From Pseudomonas sp. MN1F (GTDB taxonomy: Bacteria; Pseudomonadota; Gammaproteobacteria; Pseudomonadales; Pseudomonadaceae): 59,628 nt of DNA. Shown here piece after piece: positions 25,163-33,346 of this stretch. The position numbers and the translations under genes are program-made. The DNA lies in contig NZ_VZII01000044.1 in assembly GCF_009391885.1 (NCBI RefSeq), forward strand, positions 1-59,628, given 5' to 3'. The notes below the pieces were generated by a model. It was given only the letters and a program-made list of their open reading frames with translations. It ran no database searches and was not told the DNA's origin. Position 1 is the stretch's first letter; each line of letters opens with the position of its first letter.

Positions 25163-27016
25163 TCAGTAGTGATACCACTTCAGCTCCAGCATCACCTCGT
25201 TCTGCGCGCTGGCCAGGTGGCTGAACTCCCGCGAGGCACTCAACCTCAGCCCCAGGTTCTGGCTGATCTCCCACTGCTGGTTCAGGCTCACACTGCGCCG
25301 CACCTCGCCATTGGTGAAGTAATCGCCCTTGGCCTCCAGCGTCAGGTTGCCCAGCCCGTTGCGCCACAGCAGGCCACCATTGAACCCCGTCGCCGGGGCG
25401 ATGAACTGGGCGAAGTCGTTGTGGTGTTCGACCCGCAGGGTGCCCAGGGCAAAGCCCAGCAAGCCATCGGCCAGTTGCCAGGTGCCACCGGCTCCGCCAT
25501 TCACGTGGCTCACCAGCACCTCGTCGTCATGCTTGCCCGGCACTCGCTCCAGGCCACCCGCCACCTGCCAGGACCAAGGCTTGAGCAGCTCGTTGCGTGG
25601 CGTCAGCGAGCGGATGGTGGCCAGGTCCAGGCGTTGAACCTGCCAATCGTTGCCTTCGTACTGGCGCACCTTGAGCTGCAGGATCTCGATCTGCGCGCCC
25701 AGCGGGAAGCCATAGGCATTGTCGTTGAGGTCGTGGTAGGCCATGCGCAGGCCGTACTCGGCATAGGCGCGGTCCTCTCGGGTGCCGACGCCCAGCTGCC
25801 AGGTACGCGAGTCATGGCCGTCCTCGGGCAAGCCGGGGCGCTCGATCTGCAAGGGCGGCGGCGGGTTGCTGTTGATCGCCCGCAGCAGCTCGAAACTGCG
25901 CTTGGCCTGCCCAGGGTCACGCTCCTGGCCATTGGCCCGGTAGCGTTCCAGGCGGTACGCGGCATCCTGCACCAGCGCCTGGCGCTCGCGGGGCAGGGCT
26001 TTGAATTCGGCGCTTTGCAATTGCGTGGTATCGGCGCTGACGGCCAGTACCTGGCGCTTCTCGTCATGGTCCAGCGGTTCGGCCCGGGCCAGCAGCTCGC
26101 GCTCGCGTGACGGGCGGTAGGTTTCGCTGGCGACCAGGCCCGATTGCTTCACCGCTTTCACCGTGTCGGTTGGAATGGCGGTGAGCGGGAATTGCGAGGT
26201 CAGGTCCAGGCTCGGCCGGGCCACCTGCAGCAACTCCAGCAGGCGGTACGAGCAGTTTTCGTCGAAGAAGAAGTAATCGAACTGAATCTGCTTCAGTTCC
26301 CACACGTGTTCGACCATGCGTCCGGTCTCTTCCGGCGTCAGGTCCAGCTGGTATTCCCACAGGTCGCGGTTCTCCAGGCTGCGGTACTCGGAGAGCTTTT
26401 CCTGGTAGGGCATCAGCGCGAACAGGCCTGGGTAGCCGCCCATCAGGCCCTTCCAGGCATACAGGATGCTGTTGTCGCTGCCTTCGATGTAGGCGCCGAA
26501 GTTGATCGCGTAGCTCAGCAGCGTGGTGTCGTCGCTGCGGGTGTTGGACTGGTCGATACGCAGCAGGGTGTGGCCGAACATTGACGACGGGCTGTTCAGG
26601 TAGGCTGCCGGGAAGATCAGCGCCGCACTGTGCGGGTCGATCGACTTGTACCAGGTCTTGAATTCCTGGCAGTCCGGTTGCGGCAGGCCTTGCAGGCCGA
26701 GCTGTTCACGCAGCCAGCGGGTGCGCGCGGGGAATACGCACTGGGCGTGCTTGTCACCCAGGCTGGCGGGGGCGTACAGCGCTTCGACCGTGGCCTTGAG
26801 TTCCTGGTCCGGGTGGTGCGCACCGTCCTCGGCGAGGAAGAAGGCGTCATCGTCCACATAGCTGCGCCAGCCGCCGAGCTTGGCGGTTTCATAGTGGCCC
26901 AGGGCAATCCAGTAAGGGGTGTTGGCCAGTTGCTGGATACGGCCTGGGTCCAGCACGGGCATGGCATGTACGGGGGCGCAGGCACACAGCGCCAGGGATG
27001 CAAGGCGTTTGAGCAT
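25163..27016 (-). CDS. Exported DUF4105 (Lnb N-terminal periplasmic-type) protein
   Basis: A 617-residue protein with a signal peptide (MLKRLASLALCACAPVHA). The central DUF4105 domain shows the family features SSMFGHTLLRID and FFFDENCSYRLLELLQVARP, which include a conserved His and Asn-Cys and recall papain-like amidase folds. The last 200 residues have alternating patterns and end in an aromatic tail (LELKWYHY), as in an outer-membrane β-rich domain. ATG 27016 is preferred to TTG 27025. It follows the DUF3015 gene on the same strand, and the two probably work in the same envelope process, which is unknown. Confidence 0.82.
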   Translation of the reverse strand: MLKRLASLALCACAPVHAMPVLDPGRIQQLANTPYWIALGHYETAKLGGWRSYVDDDAFFLAEDGAHHPDQELKATVEALYAPASLGDKHAQCVFPARTRWLREQLGLQGLPQPDCQEFKTWYKSIDPHSAALIFPAAYLNSPSSMFGHTLLRIDQSNTRSDDTTLLSYAINFGAYIEGSDNSILYAWKGLMGGYPGLFALMPYQEKLSEYRSLENRDLWEYQLDLTPEETGRMVEHVWELKQIQFDYFFFDENCSYRLLELLQVARPSLDLTSQFPLTAIPTDTVKAVKQSGLVASETYRPSRERELLARAEPLDHDEKRQVLAVSADTTQLQSAEFKALPRERQALVQDAAYRLERYRANGQERDPGQAKRSFELLRAINSNPPPPLQIERPGLPEDGHDSRTWQLGVGTREDRAYAEYGLRMAYHDLNDNAYGFPLGAQIEILQLKVRQYEGNDWQVQRLDLATIRSLTPRNELLKPWSWQVAGGLERVPGKHDDEVLVSHVNGGAGGTWQLADGLLGFALGTLRVEHHNDFAQFIAPATGFNGGLLWRNGLGNLTLEAKGDYFTNGEVRRSVSLNQQWEISQNLGLRLSASREFSHLASAQNEVMLELKWYHY

Positions 27017-27057
27017 GTCGGGCAACTACTTCTTAACGATGCCGAAAAAAGGCGAAA

Positions 27058-27080
27058 CCCGCCCCGGAGGCCGGGGCGGG
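27058..27080 (-). terminator. Terminator downstream of the DUF3015 gene
   Basis: CCCGCCCCGG (27058–27067) and CCGGGGCGGG (27071–27080) form a perfect 10-bp stem with a 3-base loop; leftward it is followed by TTTCG and then six T. It stands between the DUF3015 and DUF4105 genes, so the latter may need its own promoter or read-through. Confidence 0.8.
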
Positions 27081-27091
27081 AGCAGCTGCAC

Positions 27092-27580
27092 TCAGGCCTC
27101 GGTGGCGTATTTGGCCAGGCGTGGGTCGTTCTTCAGAACGGCCAGGGTGTTGCTGTGGACCGTTTCGGCAGTCACGTCGGCGCTGCTGAAGATCTGGTTG
27201 AAGTGCTGGTGGGTGACCGAGGCGAAGTAGCCACGATCTTCCGGAGCGACGCCCAGGACCACGGCGTAGGTGGTCAGGGCTTCGCCCTGGCCCATGGCCA
27301 TGTCCTCGGACAGCTCGTTCATCATGCCGTTCATGGCGAACCAGGATTTGCCGCCATAGGTCAGCGAAGCCTTGGTCGAACAGCCGTTGGTGCCGGAGGT
27401 CATGCCGAAGGTGGCGTTACCGGAGGTGCCGTTGGTGGTGGAGGCCAGGAAGTGCGCCGGCGTGCCGCGCTGGCCTTCGAACAGCATGTTGCCCCAGCCG
27501 CAGTTCGGGCCACCCGGCGCTTCGGCAAGCGCGTTCAGCGAGACCACGGTGAACAGAGTACCCAGAAGAATCCGTTTCAT
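27092..27580 (-). CDS. Exported DUF3015 family protein
   Basis: A 162-residue protein with a signal peptide (MKRILLGTLFTVVSLNALA). The mature start GGPNCGWGNMLFEGQRG and the later NGCSTKASLTYGG are the DUF3015 pattern, with two cysteines likely bridged in the periplasm. The open frame extends further upstream to 27835, but ATG 27580 starts the signal peptide. It is divergent from the Lon-like protease gene and precedes DUF4105. The biochemical role is unknown. Confidence 0.85.
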   Translation of the reverse strand: MKRILLGTLFTVVSLNALAEAPGGPNCGWGNMLFEGQRGTPAHFLASTTNGTSGNATFGMTSGTNGCSTKASLTYGGKSWFAMNGMMNELSEDMAMGQGEALTTYAVVLGVAPEDRGYFASVTHQHFNQIFSSADVTAETVHSNTLAVLKNDPRLAKYATEA

Positions 27581-27834
27581 AGCATTGTTCTCTATTTGTC
27601 TTAACCAAGGGTCAGGGTTGTCTGGCAACGCGGTTGCCAGGTCGGGAAAGCTTTTCACCCACCCGCGCAGCTTGGAGTTTAGGCATGATCTAAAGGTTGC
27701 GTTGTTGATTGCGAAAAATTTGCTCGTACATGACAGCGTCGCCGCTGCGACATAAAGTCCAGCGGAGCCTTGCAAGGCGCGCGCGGGCAGCGCCAGAATG
27801 CTGCGTATCTGCCCCGCCGAAGTAAGGAAACCCA

Positions 27835-30273
27835 ATGCCCGATCCTGTCGCTGCGCGCCTGCGTCTCGCGCCTGAAGCCCTGACCCGGCGTTTCTCCCCC
27901 GAGCAGTTTGCCTTTACCCATACCGACGATCTGGAGCCGTTTCGCGGAGTCCTGGGCCAGGAGCGTGCTGTCGAGGCCCTGCAGTTCGGCGTGGCCATGC
28001 CGCGCCCTGGTTACAACGTTTATGTGATGGGCGAGCCGGGCACCGGCCGCTTTTCCTTCGTCAAGCGCTACCTCAAGGCCGAGGGCAAGCGCCAGCAGAC
28101 CCCGGCCGACTGGCTCTACGTCAACCATTTCGACGACACCCGCGAGCCACGTGCACTGGAGCTGCCTTCCGGCAGCGCGGCCGAGTTCATCAGCGACATG
28201 AACGGGTTGATCGACAACCTGCTGGCGACCTTCCCGGCGGTGTTCGAGCACCCGTCGTACCAGCAGAAGAAGGGCGCCATCGACCGCGCCTTCAACCAGC
28301 GCTATGACCGTGCGCTGGATGTGATCGAACGCGCCTCGCTGGAAAAGGACGTGGCCCTGTACCGCGATGCCAGCAACGTCGCCTTCACCCCGATGGCCGA
28401 CGGCAAGGCGCTGGACGAAGCCGAATTCGCCCAGTTGCCCGAAGAGGTGCGCGAGCAGTTCCACGAGGACATCGCCCTGCTTGAGGAGCGCCTCAACGAG
28501 GAGCTGGCCAGCCTGCCGCAGTGGAAGCGCGAGTCGAACAACCAGCTGCGCCAGCTCAACGAAGAAACCATCACCCTGGCCCTGCAGCCATTGCTGGCGC
28601 CGCTGTCGGAAAAGTACGCCGAGAACGCAGCGGTCTGTGCCTACCTGCAGTCCGTGCAGCTGAACCTGCTGCGCACCGTGGTCGAGCAGCTGGTTGAAGA
28701 CAGCAAGACCGACGCGGCTGCGCGCAAGCTGCTGGAAGAGCAGTACGCGCCAAGCCTGGTGGTCGGCCACCACGCTGACGGGGGGGCGCCGGTGGTGTTC
28801 GAGCCGCACCCGACCTACGACAACCTGTTCGGCCGCATCGAATACAGCACCGACCAGGGGGCGCTGTACACCTCTTACCGGCAGTTGCGCCCGGGCGCGT
28901 TGCACCGCGCCAACGGCGGCTTCCTGATTCTCGAAGCCGAGAAGATGCTGGGCGAGCCGTTCGTCTGGGATGCCCTCAAGCGCGCCCTGCAGTCGCGCAA
29001 GCTGAAGATGGAGTCGCCGCTGGGCGAGCTGGGCCGTGTTGCCACGGTCAGCCTGACGCCGCAGATGATCCCGCTGAACATCAAGCTGGTGATCATCGGT
29101 TCACGCCAGCTGTACTACGCGCTGCAGGACCACGACTCGGACTTCCAGGAGATGTTCCGCGTGCTGGTCGACTTCGACGAAGACATGCCGATGGTCGACG
29201 AGAACCTCGAGCAGTTCGCCCAGTTGCTGCGCACCCGCACCAACGAAGAAGGCATGGCACCGCTGACCAGCGATGCGGTGGCGCGCCTGGCCACCTACAG
29301 CGCACGCCTGGCAGAAAACCAGTCGCGCCTGTCGGCACGCATCGGCGACCTGTTCCAGCTGGTCAGCGAGGCCGATTTCATCCGCCAGCTGGCCAACGAC
29401 GAGATGACCGACGCCGGGCACATCGAGCGTGCGCTCAAGGCCAAGGCCACCCGCACCGGGCGTGTTTCGCAGCGGGTGCTCGACGACATGCTCGCCGGCA
29501 TCATCCTGATCGACAGCGAAGGCGCGGCCATCGGCAAGTGCAACGGCCTGACCGTGCTGGAAGTCGGCGACTCGGCGTTCGGCATGCCGGCACGCATTTC
29601 CGCCACCGTCTACCCGGGCGGCAGCGGCATCGTCGACATCGAGCGCGAGGTCAACCTCGGCCAGCCGATCCACTCCAAGGGGGTGATGATCCTCACCGGG
29701 TACTTGGGCAGCCGCTATGCCCAGGAATTCCCCCTGGCGATTTCCGCGAGCATCGCCCTGGAGCAGTCCTACGGCTATGTCGATGGCGACAGTGCCTCGC
29801 TGGGTGAGGCCTGCACGCTGATCTCGGCCTTGTCGCGCACGCCGCTCAAGCAGTGCTTCGCCATCACCGGCTCGATCAACCAGTTCGGTGAAGTGCAGGC
29901 GGTGGGTGGGGTCAACGAGAAGATCGAAGGCTTCTTCCGCCTCTGCGAGGCTCGTGGCTTGACGGGCGAGCAGGGGGTGATCATTCCGCGCGCCAACGTC
30001 GCCACGCTGATGCTCGACGAGCGCGTGCTGCAGGCGGTGGAGAACGGTATGTTCCACGTCTATGCGGTCAGCCAGGCCGATGAAGCGTTGAGCCTGCTGG
30101 TGGGCGAAGATGCTGGCGAGCTCAACGACCAAGGCGTATTTACCGAAGGCAGCGTCAACGCCCGCGTGGTCGAGCGCTTGCGCGAGATCGCCGAGATGAT
30201 CAGCGAGGAAGAGATCGAGAAGGCAGAAAAGGAACGCCTGGAAGAGGTCATTGCCCAGGCCAAACCGGCCTGA
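27835..30273 (+). CDS. Lon-like (AAA_32/LonB-type) ATP-dependent protease
   Basis: An 812-residue cytoplasmic protein. The N-terminal AAA region has a Walker-A-like GEPGTGRFS (66–74), in which the usual GKT is GRF, and a long coiled-coil insertion (about 180–300). The C-terminal Lon protease domain has catalytic Ser653 in DGDSASLGEA and Lys696 in NEKIEG, spaced 43 apart as in E. coli Lon. It resembles the YcbZ/LonB group rather than classic Lon because the Lon N-domain is absent. Its targets are not known. ATG 27835 follows an AAGGAAA ribosome-binding site. A terminator-like hairpin follows. Confidence 0.88.
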   Translation: MPDPVAARLRLAPEALTRRFSPEQFAFTHTDDLEPFRGVLGQERAVEALQFGVAMPRPGYNVYVMGEPGTGRFSFVKRYLKAEGKRQQTPADWLYVNHFDDTREPRALELPSGSAAEFISDMNGLIDNLLATFPAVFEHPSYQQKKGAIDRAFNQRYDRALDVIERASLEKDVALYRDASNVAFTPMADGKALDEAEFAQLPEEVREQFHEDIALLEERLNEELASLPQWKRESNNQLRQLNEETITLALQPLLAPLSEKYAENAAVCAYLQSVQLNLLRTVVEQLVEDSKTDAAARKLLEEQYAPSLVVGHHADGGAPVVFEPHPTYDNLFGRIEYSTDQGALYTSYRQLRPGALHRANGGFLILEAEKMLGEPFVWDALKRALQSRKLKMESPLGELGRVATVSLTPQMIPLNIKLVIIGSRQLYYALQDHDSDFQEMFRVLVDFDEDMPMVDENLEQFAQLLRTRTNEEGMAPLTSDAVARLATYSARLAENQSRLSARIGDLFQLVSEADFIRQLANDEMTDAGHIERALKAKATRTGRVSQRVLDDMLAGIILIDSEGAAIGKCNGLTVLEVGDSAFGMPARISATVYPGGSGIVDIEREVNLGQPIHSKGVMILTGYLGSRYAQEFPLAISASIALEQSYGYVDGDSASLGEACTLISALSRTPLKQCFAITGSINQFGEVQAVGGVNEKIEGFFRLCEARGLTGEQGVIIPRANVATLMLDERVLQAVENGMFHVYAVSQADEALSLLVGEDAGELNDQGVFTEGSVNARVVERLREIAEMISEEEIEKAEKERLEEVIAQAKPA

Positions 30274-30283
30274 GTCAATAAAA

Positions 30284-30322
30284 CGGCGCTGGCGGCCATG
30301 TGCTACCGTTCAGCGCCGGTTT
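30284..30322 (+). terminator. Terminator of the Lon-like protease gene
   Basis: CGGCGCTG (30284–30291) pairs with CAGCGCCG (30311–30318), followed by GTTTT. The loop is long (19 bases). Confidence 0.6.
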
Positions 30323-30434
30323 TCCATCTTTCTGTGCTGTTCTTCTATGCTGGAACTTAAGGACGGTATCAGGGTTCAGGATGGAAACAGCCTGGGTTTC
30401 AGGCTGAACAGGGCTCATTGGAGGGGACGCGGCC

Positions 30435-30773
30435 ATGCGCAACCTCAGCCTTACTCGCCAGTGCCTGGGCCTGGTGACCCGCATCGAATGCAGCATCCGC
30501 CCACTGGCCGGCGACAATGGCATGTGGACCTTGCTGTTCGCCGCCGGCATGGCCGGTGAACAACCCTCTGCAATCAAGGCCCAGGGGCCGTTTCATGGGC
30601 CGATGGTGGCCGAATCCGTGCTCAGTGCCATCGTCGACAGCCTGACCCTGCATGGGTATCAGGTGGCCGACGATCCACAGATCTGGTGCCTGCACCTGCA
30701 GGCTCAGCTACGGCGGATCAACGGCGAACGCTGCCGCAACCTGGGGGATTATCAGTTCCACCCTGAAACCTGA
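30435..30773 (+). CDS. Conserved hypothetical protein, 112 residues
   Basis: A soluble 112-residue protein preceded by GGAGGGG, starting MRNLSLTRQCLGLVTRIECS. It has no signal peptide or membrane span and contains four cysteines. Strong ribosome-binding site, terminator at the end and codon use like its neighbours support a real gene. It stands between the Lon-like protease and a yqhA-type membrane gene. No function recognised. Confidence 0.75.
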   Translation: MRNLSLTRQCLGLVTRIECSIRPLAGDNGMWTLLFAAGMAGEQPSAIKAQGPFHGPMVAESVLSAIVDSLTLHGYQVADDPQIWCLHLQAQLRRINGERCRNLGDYQFHPET

Positions 30774-30789
30774 GCATACATACCCAGCG

Positions 30790-30814
30790 CTGCGGCATCC
30801 GGCCGCAGGCTTTT
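30790..30814 (+). terminator. Terminator of the 112-residue hypothetical gene
   Basis: CTGCGGC (30790–30796) pairs with GCCGCAG (30802–30808) over a 5-base loop, followed by GCTTTT. Confidence 0.7.
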
Positions 30815-30881
30815 GCTGTCACAGGTGGCTGGCTATACTCGCGGCCGATTTTCCAGTCACCTGACGAGTTCAAAACCCTCC

Positions 30882-31370
30882 ATGGAACGTATTCTCGAAA
30901 ACGCGATGTATGCCTCGCGCTGGCTGCTCGCTCCCATCTACTTCGGTCTGTCCCTCGGCCTGCTGGCCCTGGCGCTGAAGTTCTTCCAGGAAGTTGTCCA
31001 CGTCCTGCCCAACGTTTTCGCCCTTAGTGAAGCCGACCTGATCCTGGTCATCCTGTCGCTGATCGACATGTCGCTGGTTGGCGGCCTGCTGGTGATGGTG
31101 ATGATTTCCGGCTACGAGAACTTCGTGTCGCAGCTGGACATCGACGAGAGCAAGGAAAAGCTCAACTGGCTGGGCAAGATGGACTCTTCGTCGCTGAAGA
31201 TGAAGGTGGCCGCTTCGATCGTGGCGATTTCTTCCATCCACTTGCTGCGGGTGTTCATGGATGCGCAGAACATCTCCACCGACTACCTGATGTGGTACGT
31301 GATCATCCACATGACCTTCGTGGTCTCGGCCTTCTGCATGGGCTACCTGGACAAGCTGACCAAGCACTGA
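30882..31370 (+). CDS. YqhA-type (UPF0114) inner-membrane protein
   Basis: A 162-residue membrane protein of the UPF0114/TIGR00645 family with about four hydrophobic spans (near 12–35, 50–75, 105–125 and 133–155). The MERILENAMYASRWLLAPIYFGL start and LVGGLLVMVMISGYENFVSQLD are typical. The frame is open upstream to 30813, but ATG 30882 gives the family N-terminus. The function of the family is not established. Inverted arms 31387–31395 and 31412–31420 after the gene may end transcription. Confidence 0.88.
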   Translation: MERILENAMYASRWLLAPIYFGLSLGLLALALKFFQEVVHVLPNVFALSEADLILVILSLIDMSLVGGLLVMVMISGYENFVSQLDIDESKEKLNWLGKMDSSSLKMKVAASIVAISSIHLLRVFMDAQNISTDYLMWYVIIHMTFVVSAFCMGYLDKLTKH

Positions 31371-31386
31371 GTGCGGTTGCCTGTCA

Positions 31387-31420
31387 CACCGCCCGGCTGT
31401 TGCAAAACGGACGGGCGGTG
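31387..31420 (+). terminator. Hairpin downstream of the YqhA-type gene
   Basis: CACCGCCCG and CGGGCGGTG are perfect 9-base arms with a 16-base loop; only a weak T-tract follows. Confidence 0.45.
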
Positions 31421-31498
31421 CCGTTTCTGGCTTGTGCTTTCGGCCGCTCCGTACAAAAAATGAGCACTCATGCGTGGTTCCCATAGCGAGGTGCTCTC

Positions 31499-31804
31499 AT
31501 GAACCTGCAACAGCTCAACACCGAGGCCAGGGCGGGCCATGTCGAGGAATTGAACCTCATTGCCATCGAAGGCGGCGACTACCTGATCGAGGCCCGGGTC
31601 AAAGGCCATCCCCATCCCCTGTCCGATACCCGTGGTGAGCGCTTGCGCGTGCACTCGGTGGAAGATGCTCGCAAGTTGCTTCAGGCCATTCCGATGGTGT
31701 CGATGAACCTCGTGCACTGGTCGGTACAGGACGAAATGTGCGGCATGGGCACGCACCCGGAAGAAGACCTGAAGGTGCCGATTTCCCAGCGTTCGGCCTG
31801 GTAG
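31499..31804 (+). CDS. Small conserved Pseudomonas protein (DUF6482-like)
   Basis: A 101-residue cytoplasmic protein starting MNLQQLNTEARAGHVEELNL, with GAGGTG as ribosome-binding site. It resembles the short proteins grouped as DUF6482 (YLIEAR… then DTRGERLRVHSVEDARKLL, and a WSVQDEMCG end). No catalytic motif or membrane span. It is 85 bases upstream of the FKBP-type gene on the same strand. Function unknown. Confidence 0.78.
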   Translation: MNLQQLNTEARAGHVEELNLIAIEGGDYLIEARVKGHPHPLSDTRGERLRVHSVEDARKLLQAIPMVSMNLVHWSVQDEMCGMGTHPEEDLKVPISQRSAW

Positions 31805-31889
31805 CTGCTCGCGGCGCCCCAGTGTGCTAGGCTGCTCGCCCTTTTCATCAAGGGCGCGGCCGCACTGCGCCCTGCAGTGGAGCACGACA

Positions 31890-32507
31890 ATGTCCGAACT
31901 CAACCTGTCCACCGACGAAACGCGCGTCAGCTACGGCATCGGCCGTCAACTGGGCGGCCAGCTGCGCGACAACCCGCCGCCAGGCGTGAGCCTGGAAGCC
32001 ATCCTGGCCGGCCTGACCGACGCATTCAGCGGCGCCGAAAGCCGTGTCAGCGAAGCCGACCTGTCGGCCAGCTTCAAGGTCATCCGTGACGTGATGCAAG
32101 CCGAAGCTGCCGCCAAGGCTGAAGCCGCCGCTGCCGCTGGCAAGGAATTCCTGGTCGAAAACGCCAAGCGTGACGGCATCACCACCCTGGCTTCGGGCCT
32201 GCAGTTCGAAGTGCTGACCGCAGGTGAAGGCGCCAAGCCGACCCGCGAAAGCAACGTGCGCACCCACTACCACGGCACGCTGATCGACGGCACCGTGTTC
32301 GACAGCTCCTACGACCGTGGCCAGCCGGCTGAATTCCCGGTTGGCGGCGTGATCGCTGGCTGGACCGAAGCCCTGCAGCTGATGAACGCCGGCAGCAAAT
32401 GGCGCCTGTACGTGCCGAGCGAGCTGGCCTACGGCGCCCAAGGCGTTGGCAGCATTCCGCCGCACAGCGTACTGGTGTTCGACGTCGAGCTGCTCGACGT
32501 TCTGTAA
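31890..32507 (+). CDS. fklB: FKBP-type peptidyl-prolyl isomerase (FklB/FKBP22-like)
   Basis: The 205-residue protein has an N-terminal dimerisation helix region (about 1–85, ending in a long Ala/Glu helix AEAAAKAEAAAAAG) and a C-terminal FKBP domain with HYHGTLIDGTVFDSSYDRG and the late PSELAYGAQGVGSIPPHS. It catalyses cis–trans isomerisation of proline bonds. No signal peptide is seen, matching cytoplasmic FKBP22. GGAG precedes ATG 31890. It is followed by a bidirectional hairpin. Confidence 0.9.
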   Translation: MSELNLSTDETRVSYGIGRQLGGQLRDNPPPGVSLEAILAGLTDAFSGAESRVSEADLSASFKVIRDVMQAEAAAKAEAAAAAGKEFLVENAKRDGITTLASGLQFEVLTAGEGAKPTRESNVRTHYHGTLIDGTVFDSSYDRGQPAEFPVGGVIAGWTEALQLMNAGSKWRLYVPSELAYGAQGVGSIPPHSVLVFDVELLDVL

Positions 32508-32512
32508 TGCCG

Positions 32513-32537
32513 TTGAGGCCGGCGCTGCCGGCCTCAA
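32513..32537. terminator. Bidirectional hairpin between fklB and the Fur-box gene
   Basis: TTGAGGCCGGC and GCCGGCCTCAA form a perfect 11-bp stem with a 3-base loop, overlapping the stop codon of the leftward gene. Confidence 0.6.
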
Positions 32538-32779
32538 TTCCAGTCTGTTCCCCCTGGGCGCAAGGCCCGTGCATAGCAGAACAGAAACAGGTTGCGCACC
32601 AGCTCCTTGAGCACCCCCGGCTCACTCGAATTCAGCCCGTACAGATCCAGGTCTCCCTGGTCGCGTAGCTCGTCCAGTGCTTCTTCTTCGAGCACTGCGC
32701 ACACCTCACCGGTTTCCCGATGAAGGATGCGCAGATAGGGGTGGGGGCGGTCCAGCCAGGCGTCGATCAGATAAGTCAT
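32534..32779 (-). CDS. Small conserved protein under a Fur box (PA4570-like)
   Basis: An 81-residue acidic protein, MTYLIDAWLDRPHPYLRILH…, with an ideal AGGAGA ribosome-binding site. It resembles the P. aeruginosa hypothetical PA4570, which I remember as strongly induced by iron starvation. A near-consensus Fur box lies 30–48 bases upstream of the ATG, so iron repression is well supported by the sequence. No catalytic motif is seen. It may help adapt metabolism to low iron, but the role is unknown. Confidence 0.82.
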   Translation of the reverse strand: MTYLIDAWLDRPHPYLRILHRETGEVCAVLEEEALDELRDQGDLDLYGLNSSEPGVLKELVRNLFLFCYARALRPGGTDWN

Positions 32780-32808
32780 GGCTATTCTCCTTGGAAAGCG
32801 GTTCCAAT

Positions 32809-32827
32809 GAGAATAATTCTTATTATC
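32809..32827 (-). promoter_or_regulatory. Fur box upstream of the 81-residue gene
   Basis: GAGAATAATTCTTATTATC closely matches the 19-base Fur consensus GATAATGATAATCATTATC. It is 30 bases from the start codon, so it probably covers the promoter. Confidence 0.75.
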
Positions 32828-32860
32828 AGAATAGCAAGCGCCAATTGGCGGATTTTGTAA

Positions 32861-33202
32861 TCAGACCTTGCGCACGAATTCCGACTTCAGCTTCATGGCG
32901 CCGATGCCGTCGATCTTGCAGTCGATGTCGTGGTCGCCGTCGCACAGGCGGATGTTCTTGACCTTGGTGCCGACCTTGACCACCAGGGACGAGCCCTTGA
33001 CCTTGAGGTCCTTGATCACGGTAACGGTGTCGCCGTCCTGCAGGACGTTGCCGACCGAATCCTTCTTCACCGCATCATCGCTGGCCGCTTCGGCTTCGCC
33101 GCTGGCCGACCACTCGTGGGCGCACTCAGGGCAGACCAGCTGGGTGCCATCCTCGTAGGTGTATTCGGAGTTGCATTTGGGGCAGGGTGGCAGAGTGCTC
33201 AC
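32861..33202 (-). CDS. yjdM: Zinc-ribbon protein YjdM (PhnA family)
   Basis: A 113-residue protein with an N-terminal zinc ribbon (CPKCNSEYTYEDGTQLVCPE, two CxxC pairs) and the PhnA-type C-terminal domain (VLQDGDTVTVIKDLKVKGSS… KVGTKVKNIRL… DCKIDGIGAMKLKSEFVRK). E. coli YjdM was first named PhnA for its place near phosphonate genes, but its function is not settled. The gene lies between the Fur-box gene and ispB with its own ribosome-binding site. Confidence 0.9.
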   Translation of the reverse strand: MSTLPPCPKCNSEYTYEDGTQLVCPECAHEWSASGEAEAASDDAVKKDSVGNVLQDGDTVTVIKDLKVKGSSLVVKVGTKVKNIRLCDGDHDIDCKIDGIGAMKLKSEFVRKV

Positions 33203-33288
33203 TTCGGTTCCTTAAACAGACAGGCGGTTAAAGGCCCATATTGTATAAGGTCTAGCGGGAGAAGTATTTTTGTCCGGACAAATGCAAG

Positions 33289-33326
33289 GCGGGCCAGCAC
33301 GCTCCTGTGGGAGCGGGCTGGCCCGC
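33289..33326. repeat. REP element downstream of ispB
   Basis: GCGGGCCAGC and GCTGGCCCGC are perfect 10-base arms enclosing an inner GCTCC/GGAGC stem, and the sequence carries CTCCTGTGGGAGCGGG, common in P. putida REP units. It lies between yjdM and ispB. Confidence 0.7.
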
Positions 33327-33346
33327 GAAGAAGGCGACTCGGTCTG

